A stretch of DNA of 64,000 nucleotides, from the NCBI RefSeq assembly GCF_900108485.1, contig NZ_FNXF01000019.1, positions 23,140-87,139 of the forward strand, given 5' to 3'. Every line of letters begins with the position of its first letter. The first letter of the stretch is position 1. Both the position numbers and the translations under genes were made by a program. The stretch comes from Rheinheimera pacifica (GTDB lineage: Bacteria; Pseudomonadota; Gammaproteobacteria; Enterobacterales; Alteromonadaceae). A model generated the notes under the pieces. The model did not search any database. It worked only from the letters and a program-made list of their open reading frames with translations, and was not told the DNA's origin. Shown piece by piece: positions 35,449 through 46,200 of the stretch.

Positions 35449-37071
35449 TTACACGCGGAAATGGTTTACCAGTTCGCTAAGTGTTTGTGCCAAACGGGCC
35501 AGCTCTGCACTTGATGCCTGGGTTTCATTGGCGCCCGCAGAAGTTTGTACTGATAAATCGCGGATATTCACCAGATTACGGTCCACTTCACGGGCCACCG
35601 TGGCTTGCTCTTCTGCCGCGCTGGCAATGGTCAGGTTTTGATCACTAATTTGCCCGATAGCTTCGGCAATCAATTGTAAGGCTTCGCCTGCCTGCTGGGC
35701 AATCTGCAGTGTTTCGGTTGCTTTACCACTGCAGCTGTTCATGCTTTCTACCGTATTATGGGTTTCAGCCTGCACCGCATGCATCATCCGTTCAATTTCT
35801 TTCGTCGACTCCTGAGTACGATGCGCCAGTGCGCGCACTTCATCTGCCACCACAGCAAAACCGCGGCCACTATCGCCGGCCCGGGCGGCCTCTATCGCGG
35901 CATTTAATGCCAGTAAGTTAGTTTGTTCAGCAATTGCACGAATAACCCCCAATACAGAGCCAATGTCTTTTACTCTGTCTGCCAGTTTTTCAATGCCGTG
36001 GCGTGACGATTGCAGCTCGCCATCCAGCGCCTGTATGGTGTGAATAGTATGGTTTACCCGTTCTTGCCCCTGCCGGGCTTTATCATTGGCAATTTCAGAA
36101 TCACGCGACGTAGAAGCCGCGCTGCGGGCAACTTCCTCGATGGCGGTAGTGAGCTCGGTTACTGCCGTTGCGCCTTGCTCCAGCTCCTCACTTTGCTGAT
36201 GTAAAGTACGGCTGGATTGCTCCGTTACCACACTTAGCTCTTCAGACGTAGCAGCCAGCTGTGATGAAGACTGGTTAATTTCATGTACTGTGGTTTTTAA
36301 TTGCTGCTGCATTTGTGCCATAGCGCGGATCATTTCGCCGGCTTCGTCCGGCTCGTCATCATGGAAAACCTGATTAAGCTCACCTGCGGCAATTTTCTGA
36401 CTAATTAATACCGCCGCCTGCATTGGCTTAACTAAACTGCGGCTTAACATTAAGCCAAGTATCACCGCAACCATGACGGCAATGACTATAATCACAATCA
36501 TATTCATGTTAGCAAGCTCAATACTGTGCTTGGCACTGTCGGCTTGCTGGCGGGTGGTGGTTTGTTGATAAGCAGCCAGAGCAACCAGTGCTTCAGTCAC
36601 TTTTAGTGCTGTATCGTTTATTCCCTGGTGTCGTAATTGTTCAGCCTGATCTATTTGGCCGCGATCAATTAACATCAACAGTTGTTGATGTAACTGGTCA
36701 TATTGCTGTTTAATTGCTACCGCCTGGCTAAATACCGCACTTCCCGCTGCCGTTTTGTGAAACGCAGCAGCGCTATCAGAAGCTTGCTGATAGTTACGTG
36801 TCGCTTCTTGCAATGCATTACGCTGCACCTGCCTGTCGGCCTCAGAGCTGGCATGCAACATATTTACCGTGTACAAGCGAATCAGCAAAAACTCCCGGTT
36901 CATATCACCTGCCAATAAGGAAGCAGGCAGACGTCGGTCAGCAATATTATTAATATTTGTTTCCGTTTCCGAAAATCGAAACATGGCAACGCTACCAACT
37001 ACAACGCTTAACAACACCATCAATGTAAAAATAACGGCAAGCCTTTTACCAATTTTAATTTTTCTTAACAT
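35449..37071 (-). CDS. Methyl-accepting chemotaxis protein
   Basis: A 540-residue transmembrane receptor that feeds CheA/CheW signalling. It has TM1 (about 12-32), a four-helix-bundle type periplasmic domain (about 33-188, with '[20 protein letters not shown]' as landmark), TM2 (about 190-212) and a HAMP domain ('[21 protein letters not shown]'). The cytoplasmic hairpin carries the invariant tip '[18 protein letters not shown]'. The C-terminus ends 'SELVNHFRV' without a CheR/CheB-binding pentapeptide. The ligand is unknown. It is monocistronic and divergent from the DUF4394 gene. Confidence 0.93.
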   Translation of the reverse strand: MLRKIKIGKRLAVIFTLMVLLSVVVGSVAMFRFSETETNINNIADRRLPASLLAGDMNREFLLIRLYTVNMLHASSEADRQVQRNALQEATRNYQQASDSAAAFHKTAAGSAVFSQAVAIKQQYDQLHQQLLMLIDRGQIDQAEQLRHQGINDTALKVTEALVALAAYQQTTTRQQADSAKHSIELANMNMIVIIVIAVMVAVILGLMLSRSLVKPMQAAVLISQKIAAGELNQVFHDDEPDEAGEMIRAMAQMQQQLKTTVHEINQSSSQLAATSEELSVVTEQSSRTLHQQSEELEQGATAVTELTTAIEEVARSAASTSRDSEIANDKARQGQERVNHTIHTIQALDGELQSSRHGIEKLADRVKDIGSVLGVIRAIAEQTNLLALNAAIEAARAGDSGRGFAVVADEVRALAHRTQESTKEIERMMHAVQAETHNTVESMNSCSGKATETLQIAQQAGEALQLIAEAIGQISDQNLTIASAAEEQATVAREVDRNLVNIRDLSVQTSAGANETQASSAELARLAQTLSELVNHFRV

Positions 37072-37325
37072 AAGTTCCTCATCCTACTGCATTTATTGTC
37101 TGAAACAAATTAAGCATAGGGTGTTATCGGTAAGACACAAGGCCGTTTGCTACAAAGCTGAAACAATGTTGATTTGTAATAATTAAACCGATGACAATGT
37201 TATGCCGTAAGAAGTAATAGCGACAGCCAGCAAGGATAACTTGCTCCGTTGTTGTTATATTTTAATGCTTATGCTCAAAACAGCCCTTATTACTGGCCTG
37301 TTAAAGCAGATAAAGGACGTGCAAT

Positions 37326-38189
37326 ATGAAAATGACTAAACAGGTTGTCGGTTCTACCCTACTGGCTGTTACTGGCTTGCTCTCCTGCGGCGTTAGCGCA
37401 GCCGCTATGCCAGAGCTTAAAGGCAACGAAGTATTATGGCTGCTTAACCAAACCAATCAGCTAATTAAAGTGAACCCTGCAGCACCGGATAAAGTACTGG
37501 AGCAAAAAGCTCTTAGCGGCCTGGCTGCCGGCGAAACGCTGCTGGGTATAGATTATCGCGTAGCCTATGGTGTGTTATTTGCGCTGTCAGATAAAGGCCA
37601 GCTCTATACGGTTAACACCGGCACTGGCGTATTAACTACCGTAGGTGCGCCTTTACCTGATGGTACTTTACAGCAAGGCCAGTTCGGTTTTGATTTTAAC
37701 CCGGCGGCCGACCGCATTCGTGTTGTTAATGACAAAGGCCAAAACTTACGTTTGCACCCGGAAACAGCAGAACTGGCGTCAACCGACCCAACACTGCAGT
37801 ATGCGCAGGGCGATTCACACTTTGGTAAAACTCCGGCTGTCACTGCCGCGGCTTATACTTACAATCAGCAAGACAGTAAAATAACCACCAACTATGCTAT
37901 AGACATCACAGCGGGCAACTTAGTGACCCAAGGCACTAAAGAAGGCACAACCCCGGCGGTATCACCCAATACCGGGCAACTGTTTACTGTTGGCAGCCTG
38001 GGGCTGGCAGCACTGCAACAGGTGTCTTTTGATATTTCCGACCTGAACAATATTGGCCTTGTTGCTGCCAGCACGACAGCGGAACCGGCCAGCACGCTTT
38101 ATCAGATAGATTTAACCAGTGGTAAAACCAAAAAACTCGGCACCCTGGCCGATGGCAGTGCGCTGGCAGGTATCGCCATTGAACCTTAA
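37326..38189 (+). CDS. Exported DUF4394 protein
   Basis: A 287-residue protein with a signal peptide (ending near GVSAAA-MP) and a DUF4394 body. The body consists of repeated blade-like strands such as 'LLGIDYRVAYGVLFALSDKG', 'LYTVNTGTGVLTTVG', 'GFDFNPAADRIRVVNDKGQN' and 'SALAGIAIEP'. These suggest a beta-propeller-like or TolB-like fold. The function is not established. The ATG at 37326 follows AAAGGACGTGC. Its stop codon overlaps the start of the following cupredoxin-like gene by 11 nt, implying translational coupling. Confidence 0.82.
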   Translation: MKMTKQVVGSTLLAVTGLLSCGVSAAAMPELKGNEVLWLLNQTNQLIKVNPAAPDKVLEQKALSGLAAGETLLGIDYRVAYGVLFALSDKGQLYTVNTGTGVLTTVGAPLPDGTLQQGQFGFDFNPAADRIRVVNDKGQNLRLHPETAELASTDPTLQYAQGDSHFGKTPAVTAAAYTYNQQDSKITTNYAIDITAGNLVTQGTKEGTTPAVSPNTGQLFTVGSLGLAALQQVSFDISDLNNIGLVAASTTAEPASTLYQIDLTSGKTKKLGTLADGSALAGIAIEP

Positions 38190-38778
38190 GCAGCCGCGCT
38201 ACCTGTTACTGGCTGCGGCATTTCTGCTGCCGCCAGTTGCCTTAGCTGCAAAGCTGGAAGTTCAGGTGCAAAATAGCATCGGTCAGCCAATGGCCGGTGC
38301 TGTGGTGTTCCTGGAATCTGCTGCGGCTTCTGCGGCCGTTACACCGGTGGCCACTGCGCAGATTATTCAGCGCGACACCACCTTTATTCCTGAAGTGCTG
38401 GTTATCCCGCGCGGCAGCGCGGTAACCTTCCCCAATAAAGACACGGTGCGCCATCATGTATACTCGTTTTCCGCCATCAAGCCGTTTGAGCTTAAGTTGT
38501 ACGTTGGCACGCCAACCGATCCGGTGGTGTTTGAGCAAAGTGGCGTAGCGGCGCTGGGCTGTAATATTCATGACCAGATGATTGCCTGGGTAGTGGTGCT
38601 GGACACGCCCTACTACAGCCACACCAACAACGATGGCCTGGCCGTGTTAAGCAATGTTCCGCCCGGCGATTACACTTTGCGCGTATGGCATAAAACGCTG
38701 TTATCAGAAGCCGACGTGGCAAAACAGCCGCTTAGCCTTAGCTCTAAAACGCCTTTGCAGCAGGTAAAACTTAAATAG
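38179..38778 (+). CDS. Plastocyanin/cupredoxin-like methylamine-utilization-type protein
   Basis: A 199-residue exported protein with a signal peptide (LLLAAAFLLPPVALA-AK) and a cupredoxin fold. Potential copper ligands are the His pair in 'TVRHHVYSFS' and Cys/His/Met in 'LGCNIHDQM'. The 'IPRGSAVTFPNKD' strand is characteristic of the 'methylamine utilization protein' annotation group. The frame opens at 38119 inside the previous gene. TTG 38179 is proposed because a GCAGG lies 8 nt upstream and the signal peptide follows at once. It is therefore coupled to the DUF4394 gene. A role in periplasmic electron transfer is inferred. Confidence 0.72.
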   Translation: MNLKQPRYLLLAAAFLLPPVALAAKLEVQVQNSIGQPMAGAVVFLESAAASAAVTPVATAQIIQRDTTFIPEVLVIPRGSAVTFPNKDTVRHHVYSFSAIKPFELKLYVGTPTDPVVFEQSGVAALGCNIHDQMIAWVVVLDTPYYSHTNNDGLAVLSNVPPGDYTLRVWHKTLLSEADVAKQPLSLSSKTPLQQVKLK

Positions 38779-38859
38779 GTTAGCCAAGACAGCAGCGCAA
38801 AATTGTTTTAATCTCTGTGCCTTAAGCCCTAAATCACCTTTAGCATACAAGGCCATATT

Positions 38860-39963
38860 ATGAATATCCGTGCCCTAATCAGCAGTGCAAAATTAGTTTG
38901 TGCCAGCCTGATTTTTGTCAGCCTGTTTAGCCAGGCCCAAAGCCCCGCCAGTACAGCAGCACACAACCTGACACTGGCCGAGGCCAATAAACTGGTAGCC
39001 TTGCCTTTACATTGTGTTGAAATGCCTTACCCGTACAAAACCGGCGTAGTGCTGGGCAGTGCAGCCGACTTACAAGAACCTTCAGTACTGCACCCGGTGT
39101 TTTATGGCTGTTTTGACTGGCACAGCGCAGTGCACGGTTACTGGTCGCTGGTAACCTTGCTGCGTCAATTCCCGGATTTAGCCCAGGCAGATCAGGTTAA
39201 AGCCATACTGCAGCGCAATTTAACTGCCGACAAAGTGGCACGCGAAGTAGCCTTTTTCAGTAAAGACATTAATGCCTCCTTCGAGCGCACCTATGGCTGG
39301 GCCTGGTTGTTAAAGCTGTCTGACGAACTGCAGCTGTGGCAAGATCCACTGGCCAAACAACTGGCAGCTAATTTACAACCGCTGGCCGATCTGATTGCCG
39401 AGCGCTACATCAGCTTTTTACCCCGGTTGTTATATCCGGTTCGTGTTGGCGAGCATACCAACACCGCTTTTGGTTTAAGCTTCGCTTACGACTACGCCGT
39501 TAACCAACAACATACCGCTTTACAGCAGCTTATTAGCCAGCGCACCAAAGACTATTTTTTGCAGGATAAAAACTGCCCTATTGCCTGGGAACCCAGCGGT
39601 TACGACTTTATCTCGCCCTGCCTGGAGCAAATTGGCCTGATGCAGCGTATTTTACCGTCAGAGCAATTTTTGCCCTGGCTAAATCATTTTATGCCGCAAC
39701 TGGCCAACCCTGCTTATACGCTGGCGGTAGGCAAAGTGAGCGACCGCACCGACGGCAAGCTGGTGCATTTAGATGGTTTAAACTTCAGCCGTGCCTGGAA
39801 CCTGTATGCGCTGGCAAAGCAGTACCCACAGTATGCACACCTGCGCCAAGTAGCCGACCAGCATATGGCACATTCCTACCCCAACCTGATAGGCGATAGC
39901 TACGAGGGCGGCCACTGGCTGGGTAGTTTTGCTATTCATGCGCTAAACAACGCTAAGCAGTAG
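38860..39963 (+). CDS. Exported DUF2891 protein
   Basis: A 367-residue protein with a signal peptide (ending SLFSQA-QS) and a DUF2891 domain. The hallmark 'HPVFYGCFDWHSAVHGYW' lies near residues 77-94, followed by 'VGEHTNTAFGLSFAYDYA' and 'GGHWLGSFAIHAL'. The family is all-helical (alpha/alpha-barrel-like), with no biochemical function known to me. The gene follows the cupredoxin-like gene after 81 nt and may be independently transcribed. Confidence 0.85.
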   Translation: MNIRALISSAKLVCASLIFVSLFSQAQSPASTAAHNLTLAEANKLVALPLHCVEMPYPYKTGVVLGSAADLQEPSVLHPVFYGCFDWHSAVHGYWSLVTLLRQFPDLAQADQVKAILQRNLTADKVAREVAFFSKDINASFERTYGWAWLLKLSDELQLWQDPLAKQLAANLQPLADLIAERYISFLPRLLYPVRVGEHTNTAFGLSFAYDYAVNQQHTALQQLISQRTKDYFLQDKNCPIAWEPSGYDFISPCLEQIGLMQRILPSEQFLPWLNHFMPQLANPAYTLAVGKVSDRTDGKLVHLDGLNFSRAWNLYALAKQYPQYAHLRQVADQHMAHSYPNLIGDSYEGGHWLGSFAIHALNNAKQ

Positions 39964-40155
39964 CATCATTTAACACCGGTATTGTGATCACGGCGGAGTA
40001 GGTTATAATTCCGCCGTCCCCAGCTTTGGAGCAGATAACTGAAATGAACAACTAAATCCTGATTAGCCGTCAATTTTATTTTTGGACTTATCAGGGTTAG
40101 CGGGTTTGTTTTGGTTGGGCTATCAACAGCACTGCCTGATCTGTTTTTATTACCC

Positions 40156-40176
40156 GCCCCTGAATTATCAGGAGGC
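40156..40176 (+). promoter_or_regulatory. Hairpin covering the ABC-F ribosome-binding site
   Basis: GCC CCTGA (40156-40163) pairs with TCAGG A GGC (40168-40176) around an ATTA loop, with one bulged A. The right arm contains the AGGAGG ribosome-binding site of the ATG at 40180. Upstream, a three-codon frame (ATG AAC AAC TAA at 40044) could be a minimal leader. Translational control is inferred, not shown. Confidence 0.5.
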
Positions 40177-40179
40177 AAT

Positions 40180-41724
40180 ATGACCTTATTCAACTTTTCC
40201 CCTTGCAGCTTTAGCTTAGCTAATGGCGATGTGCTGTATCGTGATATTCAGCTGACACTTGATAGCGGCCTTAGTGCCCTGATAGGCCGCAATGGTAGCG
40301 GTAAATCGGTGCTGGCAGCGCAACTGGCACAGCAACAGCCTGCTGATTGCTATTTACTGTCGCAGCTACCGCCAACGCACTGGCAGCAACTTAGCCTTGC
40401 CGATCTGCTTGGTATCACAGATACACTTAAAGCACTGCAACAACTCGCTGATGGCCAATGCGACACTGAAACCCTGAGTATAATTGACGGACACTGGCAA
40501 CTGGCGGATGACCTGCACACCGAATTGCAACAGGTAGGCGCTGCGCCAGATATCTGGCAACGCTGTAGCAGCTTAAGCGGCGGCCAGCTTAATCACCTGC
40601 GGTTGTGGTGGGCCTTTTACCAGCAGCGGCCACTGCTGATCCTGGATGAACCGTCTAACTATCTTGATGCGCAGGCACGCTACTGGCTAAGCCAGCGTAT
40701 TGCCCGCTTTCTGGCCCGGCCCAAAAGCGCCATTTTGCTGATCAGCCATGACCGGGAATTACTGCAACAAGCCAGCGTGCTATACGAGTTAAGCAGCGCC
40801 GGTTTAAGCCGTTACGGCGGTAACTATGAATTTTATCAGCAACAACGTCAGCTGCAGCAAACAGCACTGCAACAGCAGCGCCAACAGGCCGAACGTAATC
40901 TGGCACAACAGCAACGCCAGGCACAAACCGCCGCAGAACGTGCCGCCAAACGGCAGCAACAGGGTGAAAAACAGCGCGGCAGCCAGGCAACCATATTGCT
41001 GGACTACCAGAAAAACCGCGCCCAAAGTGCAGTATCGGCCCGGCGCACACAAGAGCAACACCAGCTAAAGCAGGCGCAGCAACAGTTACAGCAGGTAAAA
41101 GCGCAGCAGGAGGTAGTTAAGCCCCAGCAGTTCTACCTGCAGGCAGCGGCAGTAAACGGCAGCAAGCAGTTGGTAAATGCCGTTGCACTGCAACTGGCGC
41201 ACGGCAATAACCAGCCGCTAAGTTTTAACTGGCGTGGCAAACAACGTGTGCATTTGCAAGGCCGCAATGGCAGTGGCAAATCTACCTTGCTGCAAACGTT
41301 GGCAGGCTTAATAGCGCCTGCGGCTGGCCAGTTACAACTGAATTGCGCCGTACAGTATCTGGATCAGCACTTCAGTTTGCTCAATAGCAGCCAAAGCGCA
41401 TTGGCTAACCTGCGCCGGCATTGCCCACGGCTTAGCGAAACCACTGCCCGCACCCTATTGGCCAGCGCCGGTTTACGTGCTGATAAGGCATTAAAACCTG
41501 CTGGCGTACTAAGCGGCGGCGAACGGATGAAACTGGCGATGTTAATGGTAAGCCAACACAACGACAGCCTGCTGTTACTGGACGAACCGGATAACCATCT
41601 GGATTTAGAGACCAAGCAGCTGCTGACCCAAGCACTGTATCAATATCCGGCCGGCTTTGTCGTGGTAAGCCACGATGCGTACTTTATTGCACAGTTGGGC
41701 ATCGACACTGTATTGCAAATTTAA
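40180..41724 (+). CDS. ABC-F family ATPase
   Basis: A soluble twin-ATPase protein of 514 residues without membrane segments. Both Walker A motifs (GRNGSGKS) and signature motifs (LSGGQ and LSGGE) are intact, as are both Walker B/H-loop sets ('LLILDEPSNYLD...LISHD', 'LLLLDEPDNHLD...VVSHD'). The inter-domain linker (about 215-325) is Gln/Arg-rich and helical. ABC-F proteins act on ribosomes, in translation rescue or antibiotic protection. This one is closest in appearance to chromosomal housekeeping members, and the subgroup is undecided. ATG 40180 has a strong AGGAGG that can be masked by a hairpin. Confidence 0.88.
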   Translation: MTLFNFSPCSFSLANGDVLYRDIQLTLDSGLSALIGRNGSGKSVLAAQLAQQQPADCYLLSQLPPTHWQQLSLADLLGITDTLKALQQLADGQCDTETLSIIDGHWQLADDLHTELQQVGAAPDIWQRCSSLSGGQLNHLRLWWAFYQQRPLLILDEPSNYLDAQARYWLSQRIARFLARPKSAILLISHDRELLQQASVLYELSSAGLSRYGGNYEFYQQQRQLQQTALQQQRQQAERNLAQQQRQAQTAAERAAKRQQQGEKQRGSQATILLDYQKNRAQSAVSARRTQEQHQLKQAQQQLQQVKAQQEVVKPQQFYLQAAAVNGSKQLVNAVALQLAHGNNQPLSFNWRGKQRVHLQGRNGSGKSTLLQTLAGLIAPAAGQLQLNCAVQYLDQHFSLLNSSQSALANLRRHCPRLSETTARTLLASAGLRADKALKPAGVLSGGERMKLAMLMVSQHNDSLLLLDEPDNHLDLETKQLLTQALYQYPAGFVVVSHDAYFIAQLGIDTVLQI

Positions 41725-41862
41725 ATGGTTAAGCCCTAACGCAGCAAAGTCCGCAGCGCCGCAGCTTTACCTCAGCAGGTGTATCAGACGACATTGATGC
41801 TTACCGCAGCATGGGTATTTAGCCAGTATCTCCGCAATAGTGTTATCTGCCGCTTAAATAAG

Positions 41863-41886
41863 AAAAGCCGGACAAGTCCGGCTTTT
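41863..41886. terminator. Bidirectional terminator between ABC-F and RND operon
   Basis: An 11-bp near-palindrome AAAAGCCGGAC / GTCCGGCTTTT lies between the convergent ABC-F gene and the efflux operon. It has A/T tracts on both sides, so it can serve both strands. Confidence 0.85.
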
Positions 41887-41901
41887 CATCAAAAAACACT
41901 A

Positions 41902-43284
41902 CTAAATCAGCTGAATACCGCCACCAAAACTGCGGTAAATGCCCACTAAGCGGATAAAGCTTTGCTGTTGTATTTGCGCCAGTTGGTCGCGGGCGCGTAA
42001 CAGTTCGCGCTCAGCGTCCAGCAAATCCAGAAACTCACCGGTGCCGGCGTTGTAACGCTCGCGGGCGATTTGCACCGCTCTGTTACTGGCCTGCCATTGC
42101 TGCTCGGTGCTCAGTTGCTGCTCGCGGCTTAAGTTATAACTGCCAAGCGATAACTGCATTTCGTTAATGGCATCAAACACCTGCTGTTCAAACTGGGCCA
42201 GCGCCATTTGCGAGCTGGCTTCAGCCTGGCGGATACGGGCTTTAACCGAGCCTAAATCCGCGGCCTGCCAGCTTAGGGTTGGCGCGACCGACCAGCTTTG
42301 GGTTTCGCTACCAAGCGTTAAGCCCGGGCCGGATAAAAAGCCTAAAAAGCCGCGCACCGAGATATTCGGGTATAAATCGGCTGTCGCTACGCCAATTTGC
42401 GCCGTACGGGCGGCTAACAGCCGCTCTGAACTGGCCACATCGGCGCGGTAACGCAGGTAGTTTTCACCTTCTACCACCGCCACCGGTTGCTTAAGCTCAG
42501 GCAGGTTGGGTACCGAGCCCAGTTTTAACTGGCCCGGCCGCTGGCCCAATAAGGCGGATAAGGTGGCATCGGCCGTTAAGCGCGCGACACGGTAAGCCGG
42601 TATGGCGGCATGCACCTGATGCACCTGTACGTCTATCTGTGCCAGCTCCAGCTCGGAGGCCATACCGGCTTCTAACCGCGCCAGCACAATAGCGCGGCTT
42701 TGCTGCAGGTTTTGCAGGTTTTGCTCGGCCACCACTAAGCGCAGCTGGGCGCCGCGGTATTCACCATAACTGGTGGCCACCTGGCTTATCAGCTGCACCT
42801 GCGCATCGTGCCATAAAATATCGGCTTGCTGCGCTTGCGCCTCTGCCGCCTCACTGGCGCGGCGTAATTTACCGAACAGGTCTAAGTCCCAGCTTAAATT
42901 GGCACCGGTGCTGTAACCACGGGTAATTACGCCGTTGTCATCTGGTGATAGCGTGGGGTTTTCACTGGCCTGGTAAGTGGCGTCTAAGGTACCTTTGGGT
43001 AAAAAGTCGTTATTGGCATCACGAAACACCGCATAGGCCCGGTCGACGTTGGCCCTGGCTTGCGCCAGGGTACGGTTTTCCACCAAAGCAGTGCTGATAA
43101 GCTGATTAAGCACGGCGTCGTCAAACGCCTGCCACCAGCTTTGTGCCTGCTCTGCCTGCTGATACGGGCTGTTAAAGCTGATATCGGCCACTTTTGCCGG
43201 CGTGTGGTAATCCGGCCCGACAGCACAGGCGCTTAATGACGCTACCAATACGGCAATAGCGCTGAGTTTCAGGATATTACGCAT
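41902..43284 (-). CDS. RND efflux outer-membrane lipoprotein (NodT/OprM family)
   Basis: A 460-residue TolC-like outer-membrane factor. The N-terminus is a lipoprotein signal with lipobox 'LSACAVGPDY'. Two repeats of the outer-membrane efflux domain follow ('ARANVDRAYAVFRDANNDFLP', partial landmark; 'LARLEAGMASELELAQIDVQ'; 'AGTGEFLDLLDAEREL'). The start ATG 43284 overlaps the pump stop codon by 8 nt. It is the last gene of the adaptor-pump-channel operon and ends before a shared terminator. Confidence 0.92.
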   Translation of the reverse strand: MRNILKLSAIAVLVASLSACAVGPDYHTPAKVADISFNSPYQQAEQAQSWWQAFDDAVLNQLISTALVENRTLAQARANVDRAYAVFRDANNDFLPKGTLDATYQASENPTLSPDDNGVITRGYSTGANLSWDLDLFGKLRRASEAAEAQAQQADILWHDAQVQLISQVATSYGEYRGAQLRLVVAEQNLQNLQQSRAIVLARLEAGMASELELAQIDVQVHQVHAAIPAYRVARLTADATLSALLGQRPGQLKLGSVPNLPELKQPVAVVEGENYLRYRADVASSERLLAARTAQIGVATADLYPNISVRGFLGFLSGPGLTLGSETQSWSVAPTLSWQAADLGSVKARIRQAEASSQMALAQFEQQVFDAINEMQLSLGSYNLSREQQLSTEQQWQASNRAVQIARERYNAGTGEFLDLLDAERELLRARDQLAQIQQQSFIRLVGIYRSFGGGIQLI

Positions 43285-46200
43285 AAGGTGCCTCCGCAGT
43301 ATCTGTTGTTGCTGATTTCTTCTCACCGCGCTTAGCCAGCATGTAATAAAACAGCGGGGTTAAAATTAAGCCGAAGATGGTGACGCCTATCATGCCGGAG
43401 AATACCGCCACCCCCAGCGCCTGGCGCATTTCAGCACCGGCTCCGCTGGCAAAGGCCATCGGCACCACGCCCATAATAAAGGCGATAGAGGTCATCAGTA
43501 TCGGCCGTAAGCGCAGGCGGCCTGCTTCCAGAATAGCGTCCATCGCGCTCATACCATGGTCTTGCAGCTCTTTGGCGAATTCGACAATTAAGATGGCGTT
43601 TTTGGTTGCCAGCCCCACTAACACAATGAGACCAATCTGGGTGAAGATATTATTATCCCCGCCGTAAATCAGTACGCCGCTCAGTGCCGATAACAAGGTC
43701 ATCGGAATAATCAGAATAATCGCCAGCGGTAAGCTTAGGCTTTCGTACTGCGCCGCCAGCACCATAAACACCAGCAGAATAACCAGCGGGTAGATAAACA
43801 TCCCGGCGTTACCGGCCAGAATTTGCTGGTAGGTCAGCTCGGTCCACTCGTAGGTCATACCGTTTGGCAGGGTCTCAAGCAGTATTTTCTCAATCGCTGC
43901 CTGGGCTTCCCCGGTGCTGTAACCTGGCGCCGGGCCACCGTTAATCTCGGCGGTAGTAAAGCCGTTGTAGTGCATAACGCGGTCTGGCCCGGCTGTATCG
44001 GTAACATTGATAAAGGAGCCCAGCGGGATCATCTCGCCCTGGGTATTACGCACCTTTAACTGGCTGATTTGCGCCGCGCTTTGGCGGAACTGCTCGTCAG
44101 CCTGCACATTGACCTGATAAGTACGACCAAACTGATTAAAGTCATTCACATACACCGAGCCCATATACGCCTGCAGGGTCTGGAATACTTCATCCAGCGC
44201 CACGCTTTGCTGTTTGGCTTTGGTGCGGTCAATATCCAGATCCAGCTGCGGTACATTGACCTGATAACCGGAGAACACGCCAGCCAGCTCAGGTGTTGCC
44301 CAGGCTTTTTGCATAACCTGCATAGTGACATTGTACAGCTCTTCATAACCATGGTTGCCACGGTCCTGAATTTGTAAGCGGAAACCGCCGATAGTGCCCA
44401 ATCCCATTACCGGTGGTGGCGGGAAAATAGCGATAAAGGCATCTTCAATACCGGCGAATTTCTGGTTTAACGCCGCGGCTATGGCATTGCCGGATAACTC
44501 TGCGCTACCACGCTGGTCAAAGTCGTCCAGGCCAACAAACACGATGCCGGAGTTCGGGCTATTGGTAAAACCGTTAATGCTCAGGCCAGGGAAAGCGATC
44601 GAGTTAGCAACACCCGGATACTCCAGGGCAATAGCTGACATCTCTTTAATCACCGCTTCGGTGCGCTCTAACGATGCTGCATCAGGCAATTGGGCAAAGG
44701 CTACCAGATACTGTTTATCCTGCCCTGGCACATAACCGGTAGGAGTAGTAGCAAATTGCAGACCGGTTACACCAACTAAAGCGATATACATCACGCCAAC
44801 AATAGCGCCAAAGCGGATCACCTTTTTAACCAGCCAGCCGTAACCGTTAGACAAACGGGCAAAAAAGCGGTTAAACGGGTTAAATAACCAGGTACCAAAC
44901 AGCTTATCCATACCGCGGGTTAAAGCGTCTTTTTTCTCGTTATGTCCCTTTAACAACATAGCGGCTAATGCCGGGCTGAGTGTTAATGAGTTAATGGCCG
45001 AGATAAAGGTAGAAATAGTAATGGTTAAGGCGAATTGCTTATAAAACTGCCCGGTTAAACCCGACATAAAGGCCGTAGGAATAAACACTGCCGCCAGTAC
45101 CAGGGTTGTAGCAACGATAGGCCCGGTGACTTCTTTCATCGCTTTTTGTGTTGCCGCCAGCGGTGCTAAGCCTTCGCTGATATTACGCTCAACGTTCTCT
45201 ACCACGACAATGGCGTCATCTACTACAATACCAATTGCTAATACCAAACCATATAAAGATAAGGCATTAATTGAAAAGCCCAGCAGATGCATAAAGGCGA
45301 AGGTACCGACTAAAGATACCGGTACTGCCACCAGCGGAATAATAGAAGCGCGCCAGGTTTGTAAAAACAGCACCACGACCAGCACTACCAGCAATACCGC
45401 TTCGAGCAGGGTTTTCACTACTGCCTGAATAGAACCGCGCACAAATACGGTTGGGTCATATACGATGTCGTAAGCTAAGCCTTCCGGGAAACCTTGCGAC
45501 AACTCGGCCATTTTCGCCCGTACATTGTCAGAAATTTGAATGGCGTTAGAGCCAGACGCCTGGAAAATAGGAATAGCCACTGCGTCTTTATTATTCAGCA
45601 ATGAGCGCAGCGCATAGGTAGAAGCACCCAGTTCAACCCTGGCCACATCTTTTACCCGGCTGATTTCGCCGTTAGCCCCCACCTGAATAATAATGTCTTC
45701 AAATTCTTCTACCGTCGCCAAACGGCCTTTTACGTTGATCAGCAGCTGAAAATCAGCCTCACCGCTGGGCTGGGCGCCTAAACTACCGGCCGCCGCTTGC
45801 TGGTTTTGCTCGCGGATAGCAGCAATAATCTGTGTTGGTGATAAACCCAAAGCAGCCACTTTGTTTGGATCCAGCCAGATGCGCATACTGTATTCACCGG
45901 CACCGAATAACTGCACGTTACCCACGCCCTGAATACGCGCCAGCTCATCTTTTACGTTAAGTGCGGCATAGTTAGACAAATACAGCATGTCGTAACGTTC
46001 ATCCGGCGAGGTTAAATGCACCACCATGGTGAGATCCGGCGAGGACTTTTCAGTCACCACGCCTAAACGTTGTACTTCCTGCGGTAGCCGCGGCATGGCA
46101 CGGTCTACCCGCGCCTGTACCTGGGCCTGCGCTAAATCAACATCGGAACCGATGGCAAAGGTAACCGTTAAGGTCATACGGCCATCAGAAGTCGCCTGTG

